From: Termitomyces sp. T153
Lineage: Eukaryota > Basidiomycota > Agaricomycetes > Agaricales > Lyophyllaceae
Direction: 5' to 3'
DNA length: 64,000 nucleotides
Assembly (NCBI GenBank): GCA_018296165.2
Contig: JACKQL020000008.1
Location: 1,054,001-1,118,000 of the forward strand
The notes beneath the pieces were generated by a model, which ran no database searches, was not told where the DNA came from, and worked only from the letters and a program-made list of their open reading frames with translations. This document shows, piece by piece, positions 43,690-55,976 of the stretch (position 1 is the stretch's first letter; every line of letters starts with the position of its first letter). The position numbers were made by a program, and so were the translations under genes.

Positions 43690-46163
43690 CAGTTTTCTCT
43701 ATTGATTGTCTACATGGCTCATCCCATCACCTGTTGTTTAGGACAACTGTGGATGAAGTGTCCCTGCTCACCACATAGGATGCATATGCCCTCCTTTCAT
43801 CATTTCTCCTGTGTATCCTCTGGTACATCAATCCATGGCCTATCCCAAATCTTGTTCATGCACAGGGCTTCTTGGTTGTTGGCAGAGTCCAGAACATTGT
43901 TGTGGTTGTTGGGTTTGGCATCCAGGGGCTCCAGGGTCTTGTGGAGGTTGGTGGCATTGAGCTGGGCAGGTGGGCATTGCTCCAGGAGTTGGTTGGTGCT
44001 GGTAGTTCCTTGACCTGGAGAGAAATGGAGTGTGGGGTTGGCAGGGTTGGTAGGAATTGAGGATTGAGTGCCATTAGCAGCTCTGGCCTGCCAGTTTGTG
44101 TTGCCAGAGGTGTTCTACAAAGTCCAGGGTGCTATGTTTTTGCTGCAATCTTCCCAGTAGCATTGGTTGACCTGAGTAATGAGTGCCTTGTACCCATTGT
44201 AGGTGGTTTGCTTGGGTGTGAGGCAAAGGACATCCTTGATCTGCTGAGGCAAGGTGCAATGAAGAGCAAAGCAGAGGGTGTTGTAATTCCATCCAGTTTT
44301 GTAAGCTTCCCATTTGAACTGTATGATGAAGGTCATGAAATGTTCATTGTTGCACATTTGGAGGTTGAATAGATTCTCCTCTGCTTCTGCTATAGTGTCA
44401 AAGATGCCAAACTTACTTGAAAATTCCTGGATGAAAGCAAGCCAATTGGAGAGTATGGGGTTGTTGAGATCAAACTGAAGTAGTGCCATGTAATGATTGA
44501 AGGTGATTCCCTGCAAATACAATGCAGCAAAGGCTACTTGTAAGCTTTCAAGCTAGAAGGTAATGGGCTTAGCTTGGAAAATCATTAAACACTGAGTTAG
44601 AAAGATGCACCACTTCTAGGGATTGTGGCCAGTGAAGGGTTTGGGCTTTTGAATATTGAGTTTACCTTTCTGAGCCAGTGTGTTACAAGTGTTGTTCTGT
44701 GGATTTTGAGTTTGAGGCAGGGGTCCAGTGTTGTAGTAGTAATAATAATTGTTTCCATTTTCATGCTGAAGGGGGAAGTTGTCCATGGCTGAGCCCCATC
44801 CTCTGGGGGGCCTGCCATTAGATGGTCCTCTGCTGGAGGGTTGGCCCACATTGCTCAGGGGAGGCTCTAGGGCCCATTGAGGGGGAGGGAGTCCTCTGGG
44901 GGTGGGGGGTCCAAAGTAATTTGCTTTGGCGGGAGAATTAGGCATTGGAATGGGTGGAGGATGAGGGGGGTTAGTGGAAAAGGGTAGTCAGGGTGCCCTG
45001 GGGCCCATGGGCTGTCTTGGGGGGACTGGGACATTGGAATGGGGTGGAGAGGCATTGACATGGGGGGCCTGGAGATCAAAGTGGGGAGGTCTGTCCTGCA
45101 GAGGGCTGTTGCATGAGGTGAGCTTGTTGGTGGGATTACCAGGCTTGTCAATGTAAGAGAGAGTCTGATTGTTGTTGTTGATGTGTAGGGGCAGCCATTG
45201 CATGCAGGGTTTGGGAGTGGCAGGCTGATCCCATGTATAGAAGGTGCTGGGGACAGAGTTGGCCTGGGAGCATGTGGAGAGGGCCAAAGTGTGGGCAGTG
45301 GGTTGGTCAAACAATCCTCCCATGGGGTTGAGATTCCTCAAGATGCTAGAGGCTGCATTGAGTTCTTCCTGCTGGTGGGGAATGGGAGGTGGGGCTTTGC
45401 TTCATGCTCCAATGGGTTCCTTGTGTTGCACATGGAAGGAGTGGGAAGGGTCTAGAGGATCTTTGAAGGGGTGGGGGTTTGGACTGGTGTGGATTTCTTC
45501 AACCAATGTGTGGAGCTCATTCTATAAATTAGCATCGATGCCTAGGGTGCCTTGCATAGTTTCTGGGAGGTTCCCTTGCAGGTAGCATTTGTGAAAGTCA
45601 AGGAGTCAATCTGCCCAAACTTCTGGAGTTGTGGAGGTGTATGGGTAGCCTAGGTTGATAAGGAGAGTGCAGGCACATTTTGCAAGCTCCACAGGAGAGA
45701 GGTAGAGGAAGTGGAGAACTTTGTCATGCTGTTGGACATAGGCTTCAACCCTTTGCTGTTTGGAGGATGAGGGAACTTGAGCAGAGAATGGCAGATGAGG
45801 GGGAGAATAATTATCTGGATGCTCTGGAGAGGCTGGGGTTGCAGTGGGAACTGGGTACACATAGTAGTGGGTGGAGGGAAGGTAGGCAGAGTTAGGGGAT
45901 GCTGCAGAATATCCTCTGGGGTACATGTGAGGGTTGTTACTATTGGTGGGGAATGCTGGAGGGCAGCGCTAGCCTAGAGGGATTCCCTGGCTGATGGAGG
46001 GTGTGTAGAATGCCTGGTTGGGGTCAGGAGTCCAGTGGCAGGGAACATACTGGTCTGCAGGGGGGCCTGGATAGAACAGAGTGTAAGGATTTTCAGGAAC
46101 TGGCCAACCATAGACATCAGTTAGGTAGCTAGCAGGGTTGTATACAGGGTTATACACAGACAT
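43690..46163 (-). pseudogene. Element A gag
   Basis: It starts at 46163 (MSVYNPVYNPASYLTDVYGW) with a Pro-rich N-terminal region. The capsid-like region is at 44522-44115 (LQFDLNNPILSNWLAFIQEF, FGIFDTIAEAEENLFNL, FIIQFKWEAYKTGWNY). At least six in-frame stops split it; several stand where CGA or TGG would be expected. Confidence 0.7.
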
Positions 46164-46195
46164 TGAGAATGGAGTAAGGGGGAGTCTTGATATTA

Positions 46196-47220
46196 TGTTA
46201 GGTTCTGCTGAAGATGGGGGCGCAGCTACACTGGCAAATCCTTACTAGGCAAATGTGATGTCCTGCACTTATAAACTAGCACTCTGGAGGTGACGCAGAG
46301 TGGAGGAACTTGTGAGAGGAAGCTAAAGAAAGCAGTCTGAGCAAGTCTGGAGTGGTTTGGAGAAGTCTAAGACCAAGTATATTAATGTTGGGCTTGGGTG
46401 GGCATCAGGAATAAGTTTGTAAGTGCATAAATGGATTGCGGAGTAGATGGAGGCTTTGCTAGAGATGGGGCAGAGCTGGAGTTTGATGGGGGATCAAGTA
46501 AGACTTAATGGGTTTGGGGCCAAGTGAAGGGCAAGGTCCAGAGTTGTTGTAAGAATGTTCAGGGTTTGTATCACATGCACAGAGTTTGTACTAATGTCAG
46601 AGATGGAAAGAACTTAGAAAAACAAAGGAAATAGAGACAATCATAACAAGATGGAGACAAGACAAGATGAGACAGACAAAAGAGATAGATTCAAGACTAG
46701 AAATAGAAATAGAGACGGAACAAAACACAAGATACAAGAAACCAGTAAATGCAATATCAAGACTAGAGTATGAGGAGCTACTCTACAACTTATATACTGA
46801 CTACTGGACAGCTCCAGAGAACAGCAGGCATGGCAGTGGGGCTTGACAGAGCTGCACAGAGTCAATGGGTGTTGGGTATGATCAAGGGGCAGGCCACAGT
46901 GATATTCTGATGGGATCATTTGGGGACACAGGCCACTTTAAGGTCATTGTGATACTTCAGAGCAGGTTGGGCAAACCAGGGTAGTGAGTTGGAGGTGTAT
47001 AATGGGGTCAGGAACAGTGGGGGAGGGTTCCAGGGGCTCAGGGGAAGTGTTGATGGCTGTGGAGAAGGTGTCAGAGTTGGTCAGGGGGCCATCAGGGTTT
47101 GCTGGAGAAGTGTTGGAGTTACTCAGAGTGGGTGTGGAGGGTGGGCAAGGGTTGGGGGAGTTTGGCAGGGCATTGAGAAGGACTGGGAACAATGTTGGGT
47201 CTAGGGAGTAGGTCATGACA
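46196..47220 (-). repeat. 5' LTR of element A
   Basis: Begins TGTTAGG (the initial TGTCA mutated to TGTTA) and ends CATGACA beside target copy cacac. Homologous to 36104-37130. Confidence 0.9.
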
Positions 47221-47225
47221 CACAC

Positions 47226-48510
47226 TGTTGTCTCTGGAATCACACTGTTGTTTGCTCATGTGGCTGGGATATGTCTGGCCCCACTTGCCACATCCATCAG
47301 CCTGTAGCTCAGAACAATTGGAAGTGGTTCCATTGTGAACTATAGTGCCAAGGTGACTATCAAGGTCCTTGACAAGTTCTGCAATGTCTATGTGGACATT
47401 GCAAATTTTGATTGCTATGACATGATTGTAGGGACACCATTCATGAAGGCTCATAAGGTTCTCCTGGATTTTGAGAATGACCAGGTGGTTATTGATGGAA
47501 TAGCAATCCCAGCTTACAAGTTGGAGCTGAAGGATGCTGCTAGGTGTGCACAATGCTTCTATACTGTGGAAAAGTGGTGCAATGAATGACCATGACTCCC
47601 TGGTGGACTCAAGCAGCCCACTGTGGAGGAGGCAGTAGATGATGATGAGGTGCAGGCAATGGAGAGTTTACCTGATGACCATCCATCTCTGCTAATCTCA
47701 GAGGAAGAGTAATAAAAGAGTACTCTTTAGGAGGGGGGGAGAGTATGCTAGAAGGATTAAATTGATCTGTCAATGGCAAGGAAATGAAGGATTTAGGATA
47801 GACTAATTCCAAAGCCTACCTTTGAATGAGCATACAATCCACAAATGCCATAGGAGTGAGATTAGGTTATAGCTGACTTGACATGGCAGGAAGGGGTAAG
47901 ACAATTGACCCCTGTTGGTGAAGTATACAGAGTGGCCATGGAGGATGAGATATCTGAGCCTAGCAAGTTCAGATACTCATAGAATGATGCAAAAGGCAGG
48001 ACAAAATGTTGTCCTGTTTGGCTGAACATACCAGATGAATCAGAGATTTGTTTGATGGCTTTGTGGACAAGTACACAAAGGTAGTGTCATAGTCAAAGTT
48101 GGCCAAGGAAGAACATTGTCCTTGGCCTAGAGTAGACAATGGAAAGGCATGGCCTTCCAAGCTAGCAGAAGGTAATATCCCTTGCCTTCAACAGCAGTGG
48201 TATGATGAGTTCCAGGACATTGTCAATGGAACAAAGGAGGAACTTCCTTCATAGCATGAAGTAAACCATGAGATAAATCTCATGGATGAGACCAAATGGT
48301 ACTCATACTTTATGCTGAGGTGCCCTAAGTCACTACAGCAGCAGTTGTGGGATGAAATTGACCACTATATGCATGCTAAGTGGTGGGAACTCTGTGTGGC
48401 TGACCAGGCTGCACCATTATTGTGTATTCCCAAGAAGGATGGATCTCTGCAAATGGTGTTAGATGCATGCCAATGCAATGACAATACTGTTAAGAACATA
48501 ACACCCTTAC
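47226..48510 (+). mobile_element. Ty3-type retrotransposon E, protease and start of reverse transcriptase
   Basis: Continuation of the outer element after element A. The aspartic-protease C-terminal half is at 47335-47589 (YDMIVGTPFMKAHKVLLDFE). The beginning of the reverse transcriptase is at 48282-48515 (WWELCVADQAAPLLCIPKKD, then DACQCNDNTVKNITP). The reading is cut again at 48510 by an LTR-like sequence and no further E sequence is recognised to the right. Confidence 0.75.
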
Positions 48511-49077
48511 TATAAGGGCAACCTCTGGAGGCTGTGGCTCAATCACACAACTGGCAAAGGGAGATCCAAACTTTATTCAGTATCTACAAGAAGTTCTAGA
48601 GTTCTAGCTACTCACCTGGCAGAGGGAGATCCAAAGAGAACAAGTCTAAGGATCCCCAATGCTAGTGTTTTGAAAATTTACTCTAGAGCTTCTTGAAAAA
48701 ACACCCAACAACAACCAAATCTGGAGTCCAATCAAAAAGCAGAAATCCATTGTAAATGGCCTTGATCTCAGGACTCCCAGCATATAACCATGTGCAAATA
48801 TAACCAGAAGATAGTCCTTAGTTGAAAGTACCTGTGGTCCAAAGATGGGAGGCCTACAATGAGTGGTAGGCCAGGAATGCAGGAAACAATTCAGGGGTCT
48901 GGTGAGAGACCATGTGGAGGGAGCAACACTTGTCAGAATTACAGACAGAGAACTGGTGCAGCCTGAGGGCTAGAACTGAGACCAGCAGATAGGGAAAGCA
49001 AAGGAGAATAAAGGCAAACCATAAGGAGGGAGAACAGGGCAGAGGGGGAATGGGACATCTCCTGACAGGAGCTCAAT
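48511..49077 (-). mobile_element. LTR-like sequence F, distant relative of family C LTRs
   Basis: It begins tataagggcaacctc and ends ctcctgaca. Its first 150 bp or so (including gatccaaagagaacaagtct) resemble the inverted family C LTR at 51688. It cuts element E inside reverse transcriptase. Flanking pentamers do not match, so borders are tentative. Confidence 0.4.
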
Positions 49078-49750
49078 AAGGTAGCAGATTGTTTATCCTG
49101 CTACTTTGAGAGTGACTCTCCTTGAGATGTATACTATGTTACTACAACTACATATAAGCAGATGCACATATCAATTCAGAGGGGGATGATCTGCCCCCAA
49201 CATGACTGCAGGAGATGCAGGCTCAACTAGATCAGATATATGCAGGCCTAACTAGATAAGATATGTGCTCTCAGCAATGGACCTAGCCACAGAAGCTGGT
49301 GGGTGTGGGATCATCATGAACTTCATGATGAGGAAGCACAAGGGCTTGCCAACAGTAATGATGGCAGGGGAGAATCAGATCAGGCTCAACAAGGGTCTGA
49401 TAGCAGTGACAATGAGGGACATATGACTCTTGATGAGGCCATCATAAAGATGGCCCAGTCTCTGCAACTGCAGGATAGGTCTGACAGAGAGTTCCTCTAT
49501 TGGATCCAGTCATTGTACAGCAAACAAGCTCTTTACTGAGATCTTGACTTGGCTGAAGGACTACAGAGGTGATACATCACTATTAGGGGACTTCTATTTC
49601 CAACCTCCACAACTTGTTCCAGCATCTCTGCAGCTTGTCCAATGTCTCCAGGGTTTGGAACATCATACATCACCCTTACCCCTCAAGGTTTGTTGACCCA
49701 ACAAACAGCTGTGGTATTAAGATACTCTTCCCCATTCCTGATATGGCTGG
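49078..49750. other. Repeat-derived stretch, partial family C LTR
   Basis: Positions 49588-49667 match the first 80 bp of the family C LTR. The rest, including a 78-codon acidic frame at 49303-49539, is unassigned. Confidence 0.35.
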
Positions 49751-50119
49751 TGTCAGGGGACTTCCATTTTTGACCTCCATGACTTGTTCCAGCATCTCTG
49801 CAGCTTATTTTTACATCTCTGGGGCTTGTTCCAGAACCCCAGAGATCTCTGGAGACCTGCAGAACTTTTTGTATTACCTCACTAATCATTTTTCTAGGGT
49901 TAGGGCTAGCTCCAGCCTTCTGTACAGTTGTTTTCATGCCTCCACTGCCCACTGATGTGCTGCACCAAGCAGCAGAGATCCTTAGACTTGTTCTCTTCAG
50001 ATTCCTCTTTGCTAGGTGATTAGTTACTGCTTGTATCTTTGTCTACTTGCTAATATACTTTGGATTCCCCTCTGCTAGCTGGGTGACTCAGATCTGCTGC
50101 TCCAGAGGTTGCCCTTACA
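49751..50119 (+). repeat. 5' LTR of element C
   Basis: Starts TGTCAGGGGACTTCC and ends GCCCTTACA. About 85-90% like 59097-59456 by eye. Confidence 0.85.
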
Positions 50120-50198
50120 GCAGAAAAAGTCTCCTAAAAGTGGTCTGGAAGCCCCTTATAGCTACAGGAAACTTCTAAGCCACTTACTATAGAGTTCT

Positions 50199-51687
50199 AT
50201 GTCTGAGCCTGCCAACCCAGACACTCCTGCAGAGGCTCTGGCCCCACAGGACAAAGCCTGGACCTGCCTGCTAAACTTAGAAAACCAGGCACAACTTACA
50301 CAATTATCTCTTACTCACCATACAACCAAACTCTCCACCCTTTGTCAAACCACAGATCTTATCTTCCAATCACTCCAAGTGCTGCTTGAGCACCTGCCCC
50401 CTACCTTTGCACCTGCCCCAGTTGTAAAACCTACTCTGACCACTTCTGTATCTGTCTCCATAGCTCTAGTAACTCTACAACCATGGATTCCATGCCCCAC
50501 ACTTTCAGATGTGTATGATGGCACTCACTCTAGCAGGGAATGTTTCCTCCAGTCCTGCCTTTTCTCCCAGTCCTGCCTCACCTACATCCACCTCTTCCCC
50601 CAGTCCTGCCTCACCTACATCCAGCTCAGCAGAGATGCCTTTGACTCTGACATGTTGAAAATAGCCTGACTACTGTTGTACATGAAGATGGGACATGCCT
50701 TCACCTATGCATTGTGAGTCATCTGTTGCCCCAGAGGTGTGAGATGCTTCCCAGACTGGGCCACCTTTGAGAAGGACTTCCAGGCAGAGTTTCTTCCACT
50801 AGACCCCACCAAAACTGCTGCCTTGATGCTATGTGACAGGGAGCAATATGGGCAAGGGAAGCAAACACTGAACAAGTACATCAACTCCTTCTGGGCACTG
50901 GTTGAGCAAGCCATCTACCTCAATGGCCTTCAGTTATGCCTCATGTTTTGGGACAGCCTGCACTTCATACTAGTGGAATGCATTGACAATCTTGTGGAGG
51001 GCCACCCCAATGACAAAAGGAATTGCTTTGTGGTATGGAGTAGCCTGGAATCAGTGGCAACTCATGGAGATTCAATAGGAGCTCTGCTGCATGCACCCTA
51101 TGCTGCACCCTGCACTGATCACCAGCCTCCAATACTCTGCACTTGCTTGCCCATCATCTGCCCCCACTTTGACTATCCCCACACTGTGCCCCTTGCTACT
51201 AGGCATCCCCATGGACATGGATGCAGCCCAACAGCACTGCACTGTGCCATTACTGTGTTGGAAATGCAAGAAGCCCAGGCATTTCACATGACACTGCCCC
51301 TTGGGTCTGGAAGTGCATTACCTCTTTGCAGAGGAGCAGGAGGAACTCCTTCTGCAATTGCTGGCCACAAAGTATGCTACCAGAGCTTTGTTGCTAGACA
51401 AGCCAATGCTGGAGTTGACTCTGGAGGAGATTAGCACTTGCACATCACCCCTAGAACCAGAGGAGAATTTTTAGTTGAGCAACAGATGAGGTGTAAACCT
51501 CTGCTGCTGGGTACTAACAGGTTCTCATATCTGTCATTAGAAAATGAAATTTCTTTTTCTGATGCCCCTCATTCTAAGACAGAAGAACCTCAATGTTCTC
51601 CTCCAGACATACAAATACCAACTCCAGAGCCTCTGCCAAATCCCTCAACACCAGCTAGGGTCTGCCAATGCCACCCCACTTGGACAT
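50199..51687 (+). pseudogene. Element C gag
   Basis: Frames at 50199-50669 and 50739-51434 give a chromoviral gag: LSDVYDGTHSSRECFLQSC, YIQLSRDAFDSDMLKIA, FQAEFLPLDPTKTAALML, EQYGQGKQTLNKYINSFWAL and GLQLCLMFWDSLHFIL. A zinc-knuckle-like CWKCKKPRHF begins near 51256. Around 50555-50630 a short unit (cagtcctgcctcacctacatcca) is duplicated. The frame ends where the inverted LTR begins. Confidence 0.75.
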
Positions 51688-52037
51688 TGTAAGGGCAACC
51701 TCCAGAGCAATGGATTGGAGTTATACAGCTAGCAGAGGGGAATCCAAAGTATATTAGTGGAGTAGATAATGATACAAATCAGTGACTAATCACCTAGCAG
51801 AGGGGAATCCAAAGAGAATAAGTCTAAGGATCCCCACTGCTTGGCATGGCACATCAGCAGGCAGCAGAGGCATGGGAACTACTGTACAGGTAAATGGAGC
51901 TACTTCTAACCCTAGGGCAATGGTTGCTGAGGTAATATGGAGAACTCCAGAGTTCTGGAAAGAGCTCTGGAGATGTCAAACAAGCTGCAGAGGTGCTGGA
52001 ACCAGTCATGGAGGTTGGAAATGAAAGTCCCTTGATA
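51688..52037 (-). repeat. Inverted family C LTR
   Basis: Reads TGTAAGGGCAACC on the plus strand, the reverse complement of the end of the outer LTRs. It ends CCCTTGATA beside a polypurine tract. Confidence 0.8.
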
Positions 52038-54446
52038 TCACCCCCTCTCTGACATGCAGCATCTTGACATGTGGGGTAGAAGAAGTCCCTGATTGCTTGG
52101 TCCACTGGCAAGATAGAGTAGATTCCTTGTATGGCACATGGTGTGTCTGGATGTCTCTAGTGAAACTCCTTAACAAGTCCAGGGGCATATACATTCTCCC
52201 ATGGCTCCCAGCAAATATCCTTGATTCCATAGCCTTTCTACTTCACCTTGTACTGTAGTCATCTCTGGAATAAATGGCTGTCCAGGATTTCTTCTACTTC
52301 ATACTCTTTGTTGTCATTGACCACCACTGAGGGTGGTGGAGGTGGTGGATGTTGCCCTGGGATAGGATCTTTAGGGGCTGGGGTAAGTTTGACCACATTG
52401 AACACTGGATGAAGCTGGCACATCCCTGCAGGAAGTTGGAGTTGATAGGCCAAGGGTCCTACCTGTCATTCTACTGTGAATGGCCCTAACTGGTAGTGTG
52501 ACAGCTTCTTTGAGGGATGGGTGGTTGTAATGTCAGAGGCATCCAGGTAGACTTGATCCCTGGGCTGATATCTGTGCTCCAGGGTCCTCCCATAGTTGTA
52601 GTATTGTGCTATGTCATCTTTTGCCTTTGCCAGTGCAGCCCAGGCCTCTTCTTGTGGCCTCTTCTTGTGGCCTCTTCATCTGGTCTACAAATTTGTTTAC
52701 TGCCTCATTCTCTGAGGGTTGGGCCTGGGGTTCAAAACCCATGTGTGGGTGCTGTCCAGTGTCAAGGAAGAATGGGGAAAATTGGGTGGATGCATGAACA
52801 TGGTTGTTATACTGGAATTTGGCATTGGGGAGGAGTTTGTCCCAGTCATCTTGGTGCTCATTGCAGAGGAGGTGGAGATACTGTTCCAACTCCTGGTTCA
52901 CATGCTCCATCTGGCCATCAGACTGTGGATGGTAGGCAGTAGTGGTGTGGAGCTTTACTCTGAGCAGTGGGTAGAGCTCATGGGTGAACTCCACCACAAA
53001 TTGTGGTCCCTGATCCAAGACATAGGTGTCAGAGAGGCCATGGAGCTTCCAGATGTTCCTCTAGTACAGGTTCACAGCACCTATGGCAGAGCAGGTGGTG
53101 TGGGTTGAAATGAAGTGCACTCTCTTGCTATACAGGTCCACTACCACCATGATTACATTGTAACCATGGGTGTCAGGGAGCTTTACAATGAAGTCCACAG
53201 ATGCTATGCTCCATTGTTCCACAGGCACCAGTAGCAGGTGTAACTGTCCATAGGGGAGTTGGCATTGGGGCTTGGTCTGAAGGCAGAGATTACAGGTACT
53301 AGTGTAGGACCCAATGTACTGGGACATCTGAGGCCACCAGTAGTTCCATAATACTAACTCCAGTATCTTCCACCACCCAGGGTGCTCTGCAATGCAGAAG
53401 TCATGGTGTTGCTCCACAATCCTCCAACAGAGCTCCAGAATGTTGGGGATGTAGATATGGTCTCAGAAAGTCAGGATTCTGTCTCAGAGGGCCCATTCAT
53501 CAGTGCAGACCACCTTAACACCAGTAGCATGCCCCAAGTTCAGCATCCAAGTAGTCTGCACCACAAGCTCCTCCTCTTAACCATCCCTATTACTCTATCA
53601 GATGTCCCAGAGAATGTCCACCTCTGCTCCATCGACAACTAGGCTCTCCATGGCTTGGATTGCAAACAATTCAGGGTAGAGGAGCACAATGTTACTGTTA
53701 TCCCCTTCCCCCATTCCATGGTCTGCCCTCTGAGACAGGGCATCTGGTTTCCCCATGCTCTGGCCTGGCTTGTGGTGCAGGAAGAAGTTGAAGTTGGCAA
53801 GGTAGAGGGACCATTGGGCCTGCTGGTGATTGAGCTTCTTGGCTGTCCAGAAGTATTCAAGGTTCTTGTGATCTGTCCAGATCTCAACCTTGTGCTGTGC
53901 ACCTTCCAAGAAGTGCTACCACTCCTCAAACAACTGGATGATGGCCAAGATCTCCTTGTCATGGATCTTGTAGTTCTGCTCCACTGCATTCAGGCTTTTG
54001 GAGTAAAAGGCCACTGGGTGCCACTTCCTGTCCTCCAGAGATTGCTGTGAGAGCACTGCCCCAGCAGCAAAGTCAAAGCTATTGGACTCTATGCAGAAGG
54101 GAGAGTTGTCATCTAGGAAGAGGAGAACAGGTCTGGAGGTCATGGCATGCTTGAGAGTGTCAAAGGCCATCTGCTCTAGAGGTCTCCAGCTCCATGTAAC
54201 ATCTTTTCCTGTGAAGTTGAACAGTGGGCAGGCATGATGTGAGAAGTCCTGGATGAATCTCCAGTAGAAGTTTGCAAAACCAAGGAATGTCTTTACCTCC
54301 TTCTTGTTCCAGGACTCCAGCCACTCTGCCACACCTGCCACCTTCACCAGGTCCATCTCTGCAGTTCTGTGGGAGATGATCAGGCTGAGGTACTCAATCT
54401 GGGTTTGTTCAAACTTGCACTTCTCCAGCTTGAGGTAGAGCTGGTG

Positions 54447-55088
54447 CTAGCAGAGGCATTCCAGAACAAGACAAGTGATCCAATGGTGTTCCTCCAGTGT
54501 TTTAGTGTAGATGAGGATGTCATCGAGGTACATGCACACTACACCCTCTGCAATGAGGTCCCAGAAGATGTTGTTCATCATGGTCTGGAAGGTTGCTGGG
54601 CTGTTGGTGAGACCAAAAAACATAACAAGTGGCTTAAACAACCCCCAGTTGGTCTGGAAGGCTGCCTTCCACTCATCTCCCTCCTGAATGTGCACATTAT
54701 TGTAACTCCACTGGACATCCAGTTTAGTGAAGTATTGTGCATCCTGAAGGCTGTTGATGAGCTTGGAGATGAGGGGAAGAGGGTAGCAATTCTTCACTGT
54801 CATGGCATTGAGTACCCAATAGTCCTGTACTAGTTGGAGGGAGCCATCCTTCTTTTTGATGAAGAAGACTGGAGAAGCCATTGGGGATTTGGACAGATGG
54901 ATACAACCAGAGTCCAAGTTCTCCTGGAAAAAGGCATTGAGCTTGTCCTGCTCTCTGGGCATGAGAGGATAGACCTTACAGCTGGAGGGTGCTGAGTCAG
55001 GCAGCAGTTTGATGGCATGGTCCCACCTCTTGTGCTCTGGAAGCAAGTCAAAGGAGGCCTTGGAGAACACATCCTCAAATGCATGCAA
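54447..55088 (-). pseudogene. Family C reverse transcriptase
   Basis: Uninterrupted for 213 codons: ASFDLLPEHKRWDHAIKLLP, MASPVFFIKKKDGSLQLVQD, NNVHIQEGDEWKAAFQTNWG, SPATFQTMMNNIFW and the catalytic MYLDDILIY. The preceding and following frames are broken, so no full polyprotein can form. Confidence 0.8.
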
Positions 55089-55976
55089 GTAAGGGAGTAC
55101 TACATCCTGGAACTCTCAAGGTGCAGCATTGGTGGCAAAGGCCTGGGCCAGCTGCTGGGATGTAGTCTGGCTAGCCCTGATCTCCACAACAGAGGGCAAG
55201 GGGTAGACAGTGGTAACATAAATTCAATCCCCCACCTCTATTGCTTGATCTAGGAGCTCTAGTTTGCATATACCACCAAACTCCCCTCCATGCTCCTCCT
55301 CTGGGGCTCTACTGTTGCTCCAATCATCCTTGTGGAGGGCCTTCCTACAAGGGAATGCCAGAGGTGGGGGGTCCAGGAGGTCTAGATCAGCGAAGGGGAG
55401 AGGGCTGGCACAACATGCTCAGATGGCTGTATACTCTTGGACTTGAGTCCAATGCTCCACTTTGCCCTCTGCAGCACAGGCAGACCACTTTCTGGGGCAT
55501 CTACTCATGGTCACCTCTCCTTTGGTCCAATCAACCTCAGGGTTATGCTCTTGGAGCCACATGAACCTAAGGATCATGTCTTGCCTTCCAAAGCTGGTGA
55601 CAGCAAATATGGCATGCTCTATGTGGTTCTGATAGCAGAGAACCAGGTCAACCATGGAGCTAATTGTGCCAGCTCCATTGGGCATTCTGTCAATGTTGTA
55701 GACAGGAATGGGCTTGGGAAGGGGCTGCATGGTCAGGCCATGGCATTTGACAAAGTCCGAGTCCAGGAAAAGTCCTGTTGCTCTGCTGTTCAGGAGAGCT
55801 GCAACTCTGCAGTTTTGCTAGGTGTCTGTCATCTCAATCTCCACATCAAGGCACAAGGAATGGGCAGACAAGCCAGAGGCCATCATGTACTGTTGGGGCA
55901 TTTGGCATGCCCAAGCAGGGCTGCACTGTTGGACCTTTGGAGGTGTAGGAGAGCTTGACAGGAGCTCCAGAGTTAG

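Larger units (their letters stand above)
36104..47220 (-). mobile_element. Complete chromovirus (Ty3/gypsy) element A, inserted in element E
   Basis: It has two LTRs (36104-37130 and 46196-47220), internal DNA of 9065 bp, and exact 5-bp target duplications cacac (36099-36103 and 47221-47225). All pol domains are on the minus strand, so the right LTR is the 5' LTR. A polypurine tract (GAAGGGGGGG) immediately precedes the 3' LTR at 37131-37140. Order on the minus strand: gag, protease, reverse transcriptase, RNase H, integrase, chromodomain. Many TGA/TAG codons and lost catalytic residues show it is dead. The LTRs differ from each other at many transition sites. Confidence 0.92.
51688..55976 (-). 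mobile_element. Inverted family C element, LTR to protease, lacking gag and 5' LTR
   Basis: Minus-strand order: protease (near 55790, RVAALLNSRATGLFLDSDF), reverse transcriptase (55088-54447, VVCMYLDDILIYTK), RNase H (about 54200-53598), integrase (53417-52614), chromodomain (52453-52063, YEVEEILDSHLFQ, VKWKGYGIKDICWEPWENVY), polypurine tract (52038-52050) and 3' LTR (51688-52037). The gag end is missing at 55976, exactly where plus-strand RNase H begins. Stops are scattered, but the reverse transcriptase is one of the longest intact stretches in the island. Confidence 0.8.
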
